Below are positions 11,431 to 22,211 of a stretch of DNA of 64,000 bases, one piece after another (position 1 is the first letter of the stretch; each line of letters begins with the position of its first letter). The translations under genes were made by a program, and so were the position numbers. The notes under the pieces were generated by a model. The model saw only the letters and a program-made list of their open reading frames with translations. It was not told where the DNA came from and made no database searches. This DNA comes from Cunninghamia lanceolata (Eukaryota > Streptophyta > Pinopsida > Cupressales > Cupressaceae). The stretch is from contig BSBN01000849.1 in assembly GCA_027924645.1 (NCBI GenBank), positions 11,488,001 to 11,552,000 on the forward strand, written 5' to 3'.

Positions 11431-11984
11431 AGAAGTGCAAGAAACTCCCAAAGTTCCAAGGTATATAAGACTAAACCACTCTGAAGATCAGATCATAGGT
11501 GACAAAAGCAAAGGTGTACTAACAAGAAGGAGAATTGCTCAAGATTCAGAAGAGTATTGTTTGATTTCAAAGATTGAACCTAAGACAGTGAATGAAGCTT
11601 GCAATGATGAAAACTGGACTAAAGAAATGGAGGAAGAGCTGGTGCAAATAGAGATAAATCACACTTGGGATCTTGTTCCCAAACCTAGAAACAAGAATGT
11701 AATTGGAACCAAATGGGTCTTCTAGAACAAACTAAATGAAGTTGGTGAAGTAATCAGAAATAAAGCCAGATTGGTCTGCAAGGGCTACTCTCAAATAGAA
11801 GGAATTGATTTTGAAGAAAATTTTGCTCCGGTTGAAAGAATTGAAGCAGTCAGATTATTTCTTACCTTTGCTGCCTTCAAGGATTTCAAAGTATATCAGA
11901 TGGATGTCAAGTTTGCCTTTCTAAATGGTGACTTGGAAGAAGAAGTGTATATAGAGCAACCAGATGGATTTCAGTTGTCTGATC
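11431..11984 (+). pseudogene. SIRE-A reverse transcriptase, first part
   Basis: Begins with the inter-domain IGDKSKGVLTRRRIAQ segment, then RT from HTWDLVPKPRNKNVIGTKW, with a stop at 11723-11725 where TGG-type sequence is expected. It ends at DGFQLSD, where NAS-1 is inserted in the TGATC target. It continues at 19514. Confidence 0.88.
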
Positions 11985-13073
11985 TGTTGGCAAGAGACAC
12001 TATATTAATTCATGGTTGTTGTCATTGATGGCAACAAAGGTCATCCCACATATCCGTAAGTCATGGTGTGTCTCTACCGGAAGTCAGAATGAAGATTATA
12101 GTGGTCTGGTGAACAAGAACAGAGCATGTGGCAAGGTCCGACAGACTGGTCTGAATCTCTCAGAGGAAGTATCTTGGTGCAGTGCGGATTTGGGGAAGTC
12201 AAGAGGACTACCTTGAGTGGTATATTCCAAGGATTTAGCCTCCGGTGATAGATGAGGAAAAAGATATGAATAGTTGAGTACCGGATTCCTGAGTGACAGT
12301 ATGAACAGAAGAAGAACCAACTGACAGAACATCAGACTACCTTCCGGATGTGTTACTAATGGTGTTAAAGGTTATGAAGGCATGAGTCATACTTGGCCGA
12401 CATGATTAATGATTTCTACAAGTATATGCTTGATCCGCATTACTTGATGTGGTAGGATTCAGCCGACAAATCAGAATTAGTGAAAAGATTGACTATTCTG
12501 GATGCCAACTAGAAAGGTGATGAAATTACTTGTGCGGATATATATGCACGATGGATCTAGTTGTGAGAGGAGTAGTTATGTGGTGTGATATGTGAATAAG
12601 TGCAGAGCAGAGCAGAAGCAGTAAGAAAGATCTAGTATGTGAAAGGAAAGCAGAATAAAGAGAAGAGGAAAGATGAAGTGCAGCAGATCAGTGTACTGAG
12701 CCTAACCGGAACTGAACTCTAGCATATGTGGATGCTTCCAATTAGTTCAAGTATTGTATAACTTTCTTTTGTAGACAGTGTATCTCCTTGTAGGCAGTGT
12801 GCCTCTTTGTGAGCAGTGTGCTCGGGCAGTGAGCCCTAATTGGCAAGTGCCATTTTGTAATTCCTTATTCTTCTAACAAAGAATAATCTTTGGGTTAATC
12901 ACCCCGTGGTTTTCTCCCTTAACAGGGTTTCCACGTAAAAAATATTTTGTCATGTGTTTCTCATTTCATGGTAATGTTTGTTTGTTTGATTCAATGCTGC
13001 ATTGATTAATAAGAAAGTTCAAAAGAAGAAATAATCAGGATAACTGATTCACCCCCCCTCTCAGTTATCAACA
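11985..13073 (+). repeat. NAS-1 5' LTR
   Basis: 1,089 bp, TGTTGGCAAG...TTATCAACA. The first half is unlike the SIRE LTRs. The last roughly 300 bp (GTAGACAGTG, GAGCAGTGTGCTCGGGCAG, GGGTTAATCACCC blocks) are shared with them. Confidence 0.9.
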
Positions 13074-13075
13074 AT

Positions 13076-13087
13076 TGGTATCAGAGC
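13076..13087 (+). other. NAS-1 primer-binding site
   Basis: TGGTATCAGAGC, two bases after the LTR. It is identical to the SIRE-A site and is followed by the same CTAAGTTCCT sequence. Confidence 0.88.
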
Positions 13088-13138
13088 TAAGTTCCTTCTA
13101 ATAGAGCCTAACAACTTGAGGAAGATCTGGGAGCTCAA

Positions 13139-14317
13139 ATGGATGCATATGGTTTAAGGGAGCAACTCAAGACTGCCCTTGAGGATCTTGAACAGTCAAA
13201 CTCTGAAGTCAATGAATTAAAGGAAAGACTCAAACAGGCTGATGAATTCATGAGAGAACTAAAGGACAAATTAAGTATCTCTATGAAAAAGAGAAAGGAG
13301 CTGCTCCAACAATTGGCAAGACAAAGTGAAGAAAGTAATACAAATGAAGAATTGACTGAGAAAACCAAGTTATGTGAAAAGTTATCAAAAGAAGTCATTA
13401 TGGTAAGACATGAAATGAAATCAGGAGTTATAAAGTTTACTCAAGAGATTGAAGAGAAAAGAAAAGCTGAAGACAATCTAAGACAATCTCTTAAAGAGAA
13501 ATCATAAGATTGCCACCAGATGGACAGGATTATCAGACATCTTGAATCTGATCTTGAAGATACCAAAGATCATGAAGAAAAACTTGAGGATCAAATTGTC
13601 TCTCTCAAAAGAGATCTTCAAATATCAAATGAATATAAAGAGAAATTCAAGATAAGTTCTACTCAACTTGAAGTTCTTCTTGGAAGTCAAAAGAGGGCAG
13701 ATGACAAGTATGGTTTGGGATATGAGAAAGGAGAAAGCTCCGGATCCGGTCAAAAGAATTTTGGATCAAAAAATCCAAGGAATAGGCCTAGAAGACCTCC
13801 GGTAAGACAGCCCAATGCTCAAAGATATCCATCCTTCAATGGATACTGCCACAGCTACAATCACTTTGGTCACAAAGCTAATCAGTGCAGAAAGAGAATG
13901 AATCAGACTAATTCATCCTTCTCTGAACAGTACTTTAACTGCAAAAGGTATGGACACAAGTCTCATGAATGCAGAAATATGCAAATAAACAAATCATTCA
14001 ATGGTAGATGCTTTGCATGCAATAGAGTAGGTCATATGGCTAATCAATGCAGATCAAGAGGTTATCAGTCAAATATGCAAGGAAATGTTATTTGCCAAAT
14101 CTGTAATAGGTTCGGTCATAATGCAAAAGTCTGCAAAAGCAAGAATCAAGACAAAAGAGGTCCGATGTATAATCAGAATCAAGACAAGGGTAAACAAAAG
14201 ATGAATGTGGATGAAGTTAGGAATCAGATGAACAAGATTTTGGTGAAGAAAAGTTCAGAGAATGTAGAGGTTGGATCCGCACCAGACTCTGGTGTTGATA
14301 TCCCTTCCGAAAATTAA
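13139..14317 (+). pseudogene. NAS-1 ORF1: coiled-coil and zinc-knuckle gag-tail-like protein, one stop
   Basis: 392 codons from the ATG at 13139, with a single TAA at 13505-13507. The first 200 residues are highly charged heptad-like sequence (predicted coiled coil). Then comes a LEVLLGSQKRADDKYGLGYE segment, which resembles the region before the knuckles in many plant copia gags. Four CCHC-type knuckles follow. The first (CHSYNHFGHKANQC) and second (YFNCKRYGHKSHEC) have each lost a Cys to Tyr. The third (CFACNRVGHMANQC) and fourth (CQICNRFGHNAKVC) look intact. The UBN2-type capsid part found in SIRE gag is absent. It could bind RNA and tether it to capsids made by an autonomous partner, which is inference. 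Confidence 0.75.
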
Positions 14318-14967
14318 AAGGTAAGCTCTGGCTCAGGGGGAGACACAAAGAGAATCCTATACCCACAGAAAATCAAGTGGTGCCGGATTAGGCACAAGAT
14401 GCGGAGTAAAGGGTTTGAAGATATGAATCTTGAGATGATCCAGATAAGATTTCAGAGGTCCGCATGAAGATGTGAAGAAGTTGTGATCAATCATGTAAAA
14501 CTTGTTCCGGGAGATGCTTCAGAATGACAGAGAATTACAAAAAGATCCGGAGAGATCCGGAAGTGCATTGTCTTATTCTGTAGATTGGACAGAGTATTTA
14601 GGATGACCTTGTGATGTGTCATCTTGATTTGTTCATGGCTGGAAGATCCGCATGACGTTCATAAATCAGGACTGATCCGGTTCTTCAAGTCATTCGAATA
14701 AGGCAAACCAGAATAATGTAGATCGAGCATTTATTACCATCAGATATTAGGATTTACAGAGCAATATAAGGGATTTCTCATAAATCACTTGCTCATTCTG
14801 CACTTAAGAAGAAGCGAAAAGTGGAGCTCTGCAACAAGATTCATCAAGTTCACCAAAGATCTCTTGCAGAAGTCATTACATACAGAAATCAATCCAACCA
14901 CTCCGTGTAACCGAAGGCGCATAAGGTATTTTCTGTTTTCGATATCTTACTACAAATCTTTTGAAAA
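14318..14967 (+). promoter_or_regulatory. NAS-1 inter-ORF spacer: captured LTR U3/promoter fragment
   Basis: From about 14395 to 14880 the spacer follows the U3 part of the SIRE LTR in the same order. GCGGAGTAAAGGGTTTGAAG matches the 965-985 region. CGCATGAAGATGTGAAGAAG matches about 1022-1042. A TTGTGATGTGTCATC segment and TGATTTGTTCATGG match about 1172-1201. TATAAGGGATTTC (TATA at 14765-14770) matches the TATAAATAAGGGATT box, and the GAAGCGAAAAG block matches the sequence just after it. It ends 88 bp before the ORF2 start. An AGGGGGAGA tract lies at 14335-14343. I infer a captured LTR piece serving as a promoter for ORF2. No second PBS is present. Confidence 0.65.
14765..14770 (+). promoter_or_regulatory. 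candidate TATA box for NAS-1 ORF2
   Basis: TATAAG within CAATATAAGGGATTTC, in the position equivalent to the SIRE LTR TATA box and 198 bp before the ORF2 ATG. Confidence 0.45.
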
Positions 14968-17900
14968 ATGGCTACTCTGAATATAGTAAAGATCTCAGAT
15001 AGGCCCCGACCTAAATTTAAGAAACACCCATACAAGTCATTGGAGGTAGATCCCTTAGGAGCATTCTTTAGTGTTCCTCATGGCATTTTACACATAGAAG
15101 ACATTAGGGTTTACATACATGCAAGTATTGAGGAATTTGGGGAATTCAAATTGAGAGATTTCTATCACAAACAACTGATAGACAATGCTTTTGAGCTTAA
15201 ACCAAAGTATAAGGGTATCCAGAAGAAACAGTTTGATCAATTCATTCATTTCCCCTGCTTTGAAGAAGATGAATGGGTCCGGTATGTATTGAGTAGGATT
15301 CATGACAACTTCCTATGGCTGGATAGACCCTGCAAGATCACAAAAGAGGCAATTAGGGCAGTGACTGGTCTATACTCTTCCGGAGGGATACCTATCCTCA
15401 AATCTGTCAAAAATAACATTTTAACTGAGGCCACCAGATCAAAATTTGATAAGAGGGCAATGACCATTGAAGATATCTCTGACCCGGATATCAAGTTTGC
15501 ATCCATGATAATAGGATACAAGATTTATCACTCCAGTAGGGAGAATTCTGTATCCGGAACTACAGTATATACTGCCTATGAGATGCTAAGGAAGAATGCA
15601 GATTATGACCTCTGTGAACTTCTTTTAAGTCAATTAATGGAAAATATACAAAAGATCAAAAATGACAAAAAGAATTCTTTCAAGTATGGTACACTTATAT
15701 TATGTCTATTTTTCTATTTCATGAATGAGCTACCTGGATCAAGTGGATGGGTATGGCAGAATAACAAACCTGTAGCAGTCCAGATCAGAGATTACTTACA
15801 TGAACTTGGGGATGCCAAAGCAAGAAATATAGCTCTGTGGGGATACTTCAAAAACTTCCAGAGTATGATGCAAGCAAGAGAAAGAATTCCCCAATCTCTT
15901 GTTGAAAAATACAAAGACTCAGTCTGCTTTATGGTTGATACTGATCAATGTCTAATGGAGGTAGTTGAGCCAAGAACAGTCTGGATCATGCCCATGGGGT
16001 ATGAGGTTGATGAACAGATTGTGGAATTGCATGTTCAACACATGCTTAGTCAACCCAAAGATCCAAAAGCAGAAAGGTTTAGAACCTTTGAGGAGCTGAG
16101 TGTGAAGATCCATGTGGAACTCAAAGAACCTGAGATAAAAAAGAAAGTAAGAAAAGAAGTTGAACATATTGCCCAAGGCCTAGGCATCCCAAAGGAGGCA
16201 CTTGATGCCAACCGGAAAAAGAGGAGAAAGGCTGAGGAAGAAAAGAAAGAGGCAGAAAAGAAAAGCAAGAAAAGTGCTCTGGTGGAAACCTCAACCTGGA
16301 CCAGATCATCAAAAGGATCTACACCTGTCAGAACCAAAAGCTCAAAAATATCTAAACCGGAAGGTCAAACATCCGATAAAGGAGAGAAAAGGTCTAAAAT
16401 AAAAGCCACAAGGGCTTATACAAGTCATAAAGATGAAGAGGAAATGAAATCAGATGAGGGGGTAAAAGAAATAAAGAAGCAGAAGAAGAAAGGATCCGGT
16501 AAACCCTCCATAGGCCAAGACAAGGAAGAAATGGCAAAGGAATTTGTTGAAAAGCCCACCCTGTCTCTAGAGAGTGTAATCAAGTCAGTCACTGTGGATG
16601 GAAACCTTCAACCAATGACCGAATTCTATGATGACTACAATGAGGCTGACCAAAAGATCCTGCAGGAAGCCATAATCAAGTATCTGAACATATACAATAA
16701 GGCTTTCATTGAGATTATATCTCTAATTCCTAAAAGCCTAGAAAAGGAATTAGAAATAAGAAAGAACAATGCCTAGGCAAAAGATCTTGAGATCCGGGAG
16801 TAGATAGCTATTTAGCTATATCCTCAAATTGATCCCAAGACAATGAACATAATATTCAAAGACTGCAAAGATGAGTTCAGGAGTAAAGCAAGGATGAATC
16901 AACTCATGCTTGGTGAGACTGACAAGGTGGCCATAGATACAGAAGAGATCCTCCGGAAGGCCTTCAAAAGGTTTAATCTTCCTATTGTAGAGGACTTGGG
17001 TACTAATCCCTCATCCACAAGTGCTGCAGAAGAAACTTCTGAGAAAGCAACAAAAGAGATGGGCCCTGAACAAACCAACATTTCTCATCTGGTTTCCCCT
17101 ACAGTCTCCAGATCCAAAGAAGAAGAGAAATTACAGGAGAAAGAAGCAGCAATAAAAGAAAAAGAAGCTGACAGTACCAAGGGTTCAGAGAAAGAGAAGA
17201 CTCCAACAGAGAAAACCACAACTGATAGTGGTAAGAATGTGGAGAAAGAGAAAATTCCAAAGGACAGCTCCAAGACTGCAGAAGAGAAGAAACATCTGTC
17301 TCCGGCAAGAGACACTGCACAAACTGTCCAAAAATTTCTGAGCAAAGAAGCAATAGAGATTGATGAATCGGAGGTTCTACAAGGTCCATTCAATTTTGAT
17401 TCCCTCTCTCCAGTGCAGACAATGAAGATAGCTTCATTTGCAAATGCTAAGGCAAATGAAAAACTCCTAAAGTCTCATATGGAAGACTGTGAGTTGATAG
17501 AGGCTGCTTCCGGAGTGCTTGAGAAGATTATGCCATCGGTCCAGAAAGATCCCACAACCTCCTCTTCTGGGAATCTCAAAACCTTAGTCAGCAGTGTTGG
17601 TACACATTTTGAATCCCTAGAAAAATCAGCTGAAGAAAAGGTCCGGAAGGAGTTCTTAGATAAGAGATTCTCAGAGGTACTAGGATTAATCTCTAATGAT
17701 AGGAGAAATATGAGTATTGGAATAAAGAGGTTAGAAAATGCTCTTAAGGATGGTGGTGACATTTACAAATTTTGTATCTCCTGGTCAAAAGCAATAGTAG
17801 AAGTTCAGAAGAAAATAAAAGAGGAACAGGACAAACTATTGAGTTTGTCTCAAAGTTTTGATCCTCTCTCTTCCTCTATAGTAAATCAAGAATGTCAAAC

Positions 17901-18183
17901 TATTGCAATAAAAAATGCAATAAAGAACTTTGAAAAGGAAAGGAAGAATATAATTAACTGGATGGGAGAACTTAGAAGGATTATTATCCTTAAGTTAGAA
18001 ACCATGCATGAGGCCATAAGTGATGCTCAGACTACCGCCCAAACCAATGATCCGACAGATCTCAAGAGGGCAGAAGCTTTTGCATTTTTTTTGAGTGGTC
18101 ACATTTCAATTTTGGATAGAATGAAGCAAAGTTGGGCTACAGAACTCATCCAGTTGAAGACATCCTTTGTAGATATTCTTTAG
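14968..18183 (+). pseudogene. NAS-1 ORF2: unrecognised protein of about 1,071 codons, three clustered stops
   Basis: One frame from ATG 14968 to the stop at 18181-18183, broken only by three TAGs between 16774 and 16815. The corresponding NAS-2 frame lacks the second and third stops. Residues 1-400 look globular, with many aromatic residues and a hydrophobic stretch near 242-254. Residues about 410-530 are Lys/Glu/Ser-rich and disordered. A conserved block near 547-598 includes DGNLQP and KYLNIYNKAFIEIISLIPK. Residues from about 640 are acidic, then Lys/Glu-rich, with likely coiled coil from about 820 to the end. I see no RT, RNase H, integrase, protease or methyltransferase motif. The N-terminal part distantly recalls plant transposon-associated domains of unknown function, which I could not verify. 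The context suggests an accessory or captured protein of the element. Confidence 0.72.
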
Positions 18184-18268
18184 TTTTTGTGAATATGTAA
18201 TATACAACCAAGTATAGTAAAATTCTTGAAAATTTTGATGTACGGACCCTACCCTTTGCCATTGATGT

Positions 18269-18424
18269 CAAAGGGGGAGTGAGGAGTAGTGAAAAATGAG
18301 GAATCCAACTAAGGGGGAGCTCCGGAAAATGTACATAAAGACAGAGCATCAGCCAAGGGGGAGCATAGTGTAAACACTTAGTCATTTTTCACTAAGTGTT
18401 GCCATCAATGCCAAAGGGGGAGAT
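18269..18424 (+). other. NAS-1 multiplied polypurine tracts and hairpin before the 3' LTR
   Basis: Four AAGGGGGAG tracts lie at 18270-18279, 18311-18319, 18355-18363 and 18413-18423, the last directly before the LTR. Between the third and last is a perfect inverted repeat, AACACTTAGT / ACTAAGTGTT (18373-18400), with an 8-base loop. The hairpin recurs at 25443-25470 in NAS-2 with one arm base changed. Multiplied tracts are known from Sireviruses. Confidence 0.75.
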
Positions 18425-19513
18425 TGTTGGCAAGAGACACTATATGAATTCATGGTTGTTGTCACTGATGGCAACAAAGGTCATCCCACATATCCGCAAG
18501 TCATGGTGTGTCTCTACTGGAAGTCAGAATGAAGATTATTGTGGTCCGGTGAATAAGAACAGAGCATGTGGCAAGGTCTGACAGACTGGTCCGGATCTCT
18601 CAGAGGAAGTATCTTGGTGTAGTGTGGATTTGGGGAAGTCAAGAGGACTACCTTGAGTGGTATATTCCAAGGATTTAGCCTCCGATGATAGATGAGGAAA
18701 AATATATGAATAGTTGAGTACTGGATTCCTGAGTGACAGTATGAATAGAAGAAGAACTAACTAATAGAACATCAGACTACCTTCTGGATGTGTTACTGAT
18801 GGTGTTAAAGGTTATGAAGGCATGAGTCATACTTGGCCGACATGATTAATGATTTCTACATGTATATGCTTGATCCACATTACTTGATGTGGTAGGATTC
18901 AGCCGACAGATCAGAATTAGTGAAAAGATTGACTATTCCAGATGCCGACTAGAAAGGTGATGAAATTACTTGTGCGGATATATATGCACGATGGATCTAG
19001 TTGTGAGAGGAGTAGTTGTGTGGTGTGATATGTGAATAAGTGCAGAGTAGAGCAGAAGCAGTAAGAAATATCTAGTATGTGAAAGGAAAGCAGAATAAAG
19101 AGAAGAGGAAAGATGAAGTGCAGCAGATCAGTGTACTGAGCCTAACCAGAACTAAACTCCAGCATATGTGGATGCTTCCAATTAGTTCAAGTATTGTATA
19201 ACTTTCTTTTGTAGACAGTGTGTCTCCTTATAGGCAGTGTGCCTCTTTGTGAGTAGTCTGCTCGAGCAGTGAGCCCTAATTGGCAAGTGCCATTTTGTAA
19301 TTCCTTATTCTTCTAACAGAGAATAATCTTTAGGTTAATCACCCTATGGTTTTCTCCCTTAACAGGGTTTCCATGTCAAAAATAGTGTGTCATGTGTTTC
19401 TCATTTCATGGTAATATTTGTTTGTTCGATTCAATGCTGCATTGATTAATAAGAAAGTTTAAAAGAAGAAATAATTAGGATAACTGATTCACCCCCCCTC
19501 TCAATTACCAACA
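18425..19513 (+). repeat. NAS-1 3' LTR
   Basis: 1,089 bp, the same length as the 5' LTR, TGTTGGCAAG...TTACCAACA. The differences I read are mostly C/T or G/A, often at CCGG sites. Confidence 0.9.
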
Positions 19514-20646
19514 TGATCATGGTGATATGGTCTGCAAGTTGAAGAAGGCACTATATGGATTAAAGCAAGCCTCAAGAGCCTGGTATGAAAGATTGGATAA
19601 GCATCTTTTGAAGAATGGTTTCAACAAAGGTACTGCTAACAGTAACTTATATTTCAAAATTGATCATGAAAACATCTTGATTGTTGAAGTATTTGTTGAT
19701 GATATCATCTTTGGAGGAAGAGATAGTATGTGTAAAAACTTTTGCAAATCAAATGAAAAGTGAGTTTGAGTTGTCTATGCTTGGTGAAATGAATTTCTTC
19801 TTGGGTCTGCAAATTACTCAAACAAAGAAAGGAATCTTCATTTCTCAGACCAAATATGTGAAAGAATTGTTGAAGAAATTTGGGATGGAAGATTCAAAGC
19901 CAATGAATACTCCCATGGAAACTGGATGTAAGTTGAACAAAGATGATGACTCTCCTAAGGTAGACCATACAAAGTACAGATCAATGATTGGAGGATTGTT
20001 GTATCTCACTCAAACTAGACCAGATATTATGCAAGTTGTTGGTTTTGTTGCTAGATTCCAAGTTGATCCTAGAGAATCCCATGTCATAACAATCAAAAGG
20101 ATTTTTAGATATCTAAAAGGGACGGTTGAGTATGGTCTATGGTATCCTAGAGATCATGATTTCTCTCTTCATGCATATACAAATGCTGATTGGGCAGGAG
20201 ATGTGGATGACTAGAAGAGTACCAGTGGTGGAGCATTCTTTTGGGGGAAGAGATTGGTCTCTTGGCTAAGAAAGAAACAAGAGGCAATATCTCTGTCTAC
20301 AATTGAAGCAGAATATATTGCAGCAATAGGTAGTTGCACTCAAGTTTTGTAGATGAAGCAGATGCTAAGAGATATCAAAGTGGAGTATGAGGAACCTATC
20401 ACAATCTTCTATGATAATTCAAGTGCTATAAGTATATCTAAGAATCTAGTGTTGCATTCAAAGACTAAGCATATATCTATCAAGTTTCACTTTCTGAGAG
20501 AGCAAGTGAACAAGAATGAAGTCAAATTGGAGTTTGTGTCTTCTAAGGATCAGATTGCAGATATCTTTACTAAACCTCTACCTAAGGACTTTTTTGAGTA
20601 TCTTAGGGAGAAGTTAGGGGTTATTGCCCCTCTGGTGATGAACTAA
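19514..20646 (+). pseudogene. SIRE-A reverse transcriptase (second part) and RNase H, broken
   Basis: Continues the RT after the TGATC duplication with [22 protein letters not shown] and the catalytic FVDDIIFGGRD (about 19692). One extra A in an A-run near 19735 shifts the frame. The rest reads on with NFFLGLQITQTKKG, the RNase H ADWAGD motif (about 20190), stops at 20212-20214 and 20350-20352, and the terminal FTKPLP and APLVMN with TAA at 20644-20646. Confidence 0.9.
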
Positions 20647-20725
20647 GGTGCACTAATGTGCATTAGTCTGGTGGGTATCACAGTCACATCTTGTGATCTG
20701 GATTGATGTTGGGGAGCTTCTACTC

Positions 20726-20968
20726 AGGGGGAGCAGCAGGTATGATTCTGAAGTGGTAAAATTGCAAGTATATGCCCTTTGCCATTGATGTCAAAGGGGG
20801 AGAGAAGACATGTGAAAAACAAGTGGTTGTTGATCAAAGGGGGAGCAATAAAGGGAGAGAAGACATGTGAATGATTCATGTTGATAGGGGGAGTTGTGAC
20901 AGTAAGGAGAAGTTCTTGTCTTGATATTTTTTCACATCATATGTTGCCATCAATGACAAAGGGGGAGA
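20726..20968 (+). other. SIRE-A multiplied polypurine tracts
   Basis: AGGGGGAG-like tracts at 20726-20733, 20793-20802, 20836-20845, 20884-20892 and 20958-20968. Only the last abuts the 3' LTR. The repeated sites separated by 30-70 bp are characteristic of the Sirevirus lineage. Confidence 0.8.
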
Positions 20969-20969
20969 T

Positions 20970-22211
20970 TGTTGCAAGTATGGGCCTAACCGGTGTTGTC
21001 ATTGATGTCAACATACTTCTATTGCATTAATGATAAGGATTTGACGAGCTGTGAACTAAGGATATTGAGAAAATTAGTCTCAATCAGGAATAGTGAAGAA
21101 CAATGATGACAGTAAGGCAAAAGTCCAAGACAGGATGAGGATAAGAGGATGCGGATTAAAGGGTTTGTAGATATGTGTCTTAAGGTGGTCCAGTAGAGAT
21201 TTCAGACGTCTGCATGAAGATATGAAGTTGTGGCTGCTCAAGTAAAATTAGTTTTGGTAAGTGTTTAGAGGTAATAGAGTGTAACAAGAAAGGTCTGATG
21301 AGATCTGGAAATGAAGTTTCCTATTCTATGGATTTAAGGAAGTGCTGAGGAAGTCTTTGTGGTGTATCAACTCTATTGGTTCATGGTTTGAAGGTCCACA
21401 AGCATCTATTCCTTTGTGATAGTTATGACAGATTGTGTTCTTGAGGTTCCAGATGAAGGAGAGAAGGATTTCAGTAAGCAGAAGAAGTGTGGATGTTCTT
21501 GGTGATTTAGGTAAGCTTGTGGAGGTCTTTGGATCGTGTCCAATTCATGTTCATGGTCCACATTGAAGTTGGAGCTCGTAATTGAAGCGTAACTTTTGTA
21601 TGATGGTGTTCTTCTTGAGACAGGTTGACGAGATGAGTTATGCATCTGTCGGATGATCTTATGAATGTTTTCTGACTTAGATGATCATTCCTAAGTTGAT
21701 GCCTTGTATAAATAAGGGATTGTGAAGTCAGTTTGAACTAGCCTTTTTGTGTGGAGATGAGAGTGTGGTAGTGAAGAGGGGAGCGAAAGGCAGAGCATAA
21801 GTATTGAGCTTAATGGAACTAATTCAAGCATGGTGAGGATGCTATTCTCCAATTCATGTATGTGATACTTATTTCTTTGTAGATAGTGTGTCTCTTGTAG
21901 GAAGTGAGCCTCTTGTGATCAGTGTGCTCGGGTAGTGAGCCCTAATTGGCATGTACCATTTTGTTCTTTCTATTCTTCTAATAGAGAATACATTCTTGGG
22001 TTAATCACCCCGTGGTTTTTCCCTTAACCAGGTTTTCCACGTCAAAATCTTGGTGTCTTATGTGTTGATGAGTTTCTACTTTTGATTTGAATGCATTATG
22101 TTTCATGTTTAATATACTGCTAATCACTAAGAGGATTTAAGTGTGTAAATTGGAGAAAGTTTTGCACAGCTGATTCACCCCCCCTCTCAGTTGTGTGCCC
22201 TAAGTCTAACA
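20970..22211 (+). repeat. SIRE-A 3' LTR
   Basis: 1,242 bp, TGTTGCAAG...GTCTAACA, with TATA at 21707-21714. It retains the segment at about 21519-21680 that the 5' LTR lost. It is followed by AAGAC. Confidence 0.88.

Larger units (their letters stand above)
11985..19513 (+). mobile_element. NAS-1: non-autonomous Sirevirus-related LTR element with a large unknown ORF (TSD TGATC)
   Basis: 7,529 bp flanked by perfect TGATC copies (11980-11984 and 19514-19518). It splits the SIRE-A reverse transcriptase, whose frame is restored on removal. LTRs of 1,089 bp lie at 11985-13073 and 18425-19513. The primer site is at 13076-13087 and the polypurine tract at 18413-18423. The 5.35-kb interior has a gag-tail-like ORF and a second long ORF but no protease, integrase or reverse transcriptase motif. 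Shared primer site, multiplied AGGGGGAG tracts and LTR R/U5 sequence tie it to the SIRE family, which could supply enzymes in trans. LTRs differ by about 5% over the first 185 bases compared, mostly C/T changes. Confidence 0.92.
781..22211 (+). mobile_element. SIRE-A: Sirevirus-like copia retrotransposon, carrying two nested elements
   Basis: Autonomous-type copia element with LTRs at 781-1888 and 20970-22211, a primer site at 1891-1902, gag, protease, integrase, reverse transcriptase and RNase H in copia order, and a polypurine tract at 20958-20968. The coding region is cut twice: by SIRE-B at 2961-9965 and by NAS-1 at 11985-19513. Both cuts carry exact 5-bp duplications that restore the frame. 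Several AGGGGGAG-like tracts before the 3' LTR are a known Sirevirus hallmark. The right TSD is AAGAC (22212-22216). The matching left copy is at 428-432, before TRIM-1, not directly before the 5' LTR. Stops and a frameshift in every domain show it is dead. Without the inserts it would be about 6.9 kb. Confidence 0.88.

Noticed and set aside
16202..16402. Lys-rich open frame overlapping NAS-1 ORF2 in another frame
   Set aside because: It is a shadow of the Lys/Glu-rich linker of ORF2.
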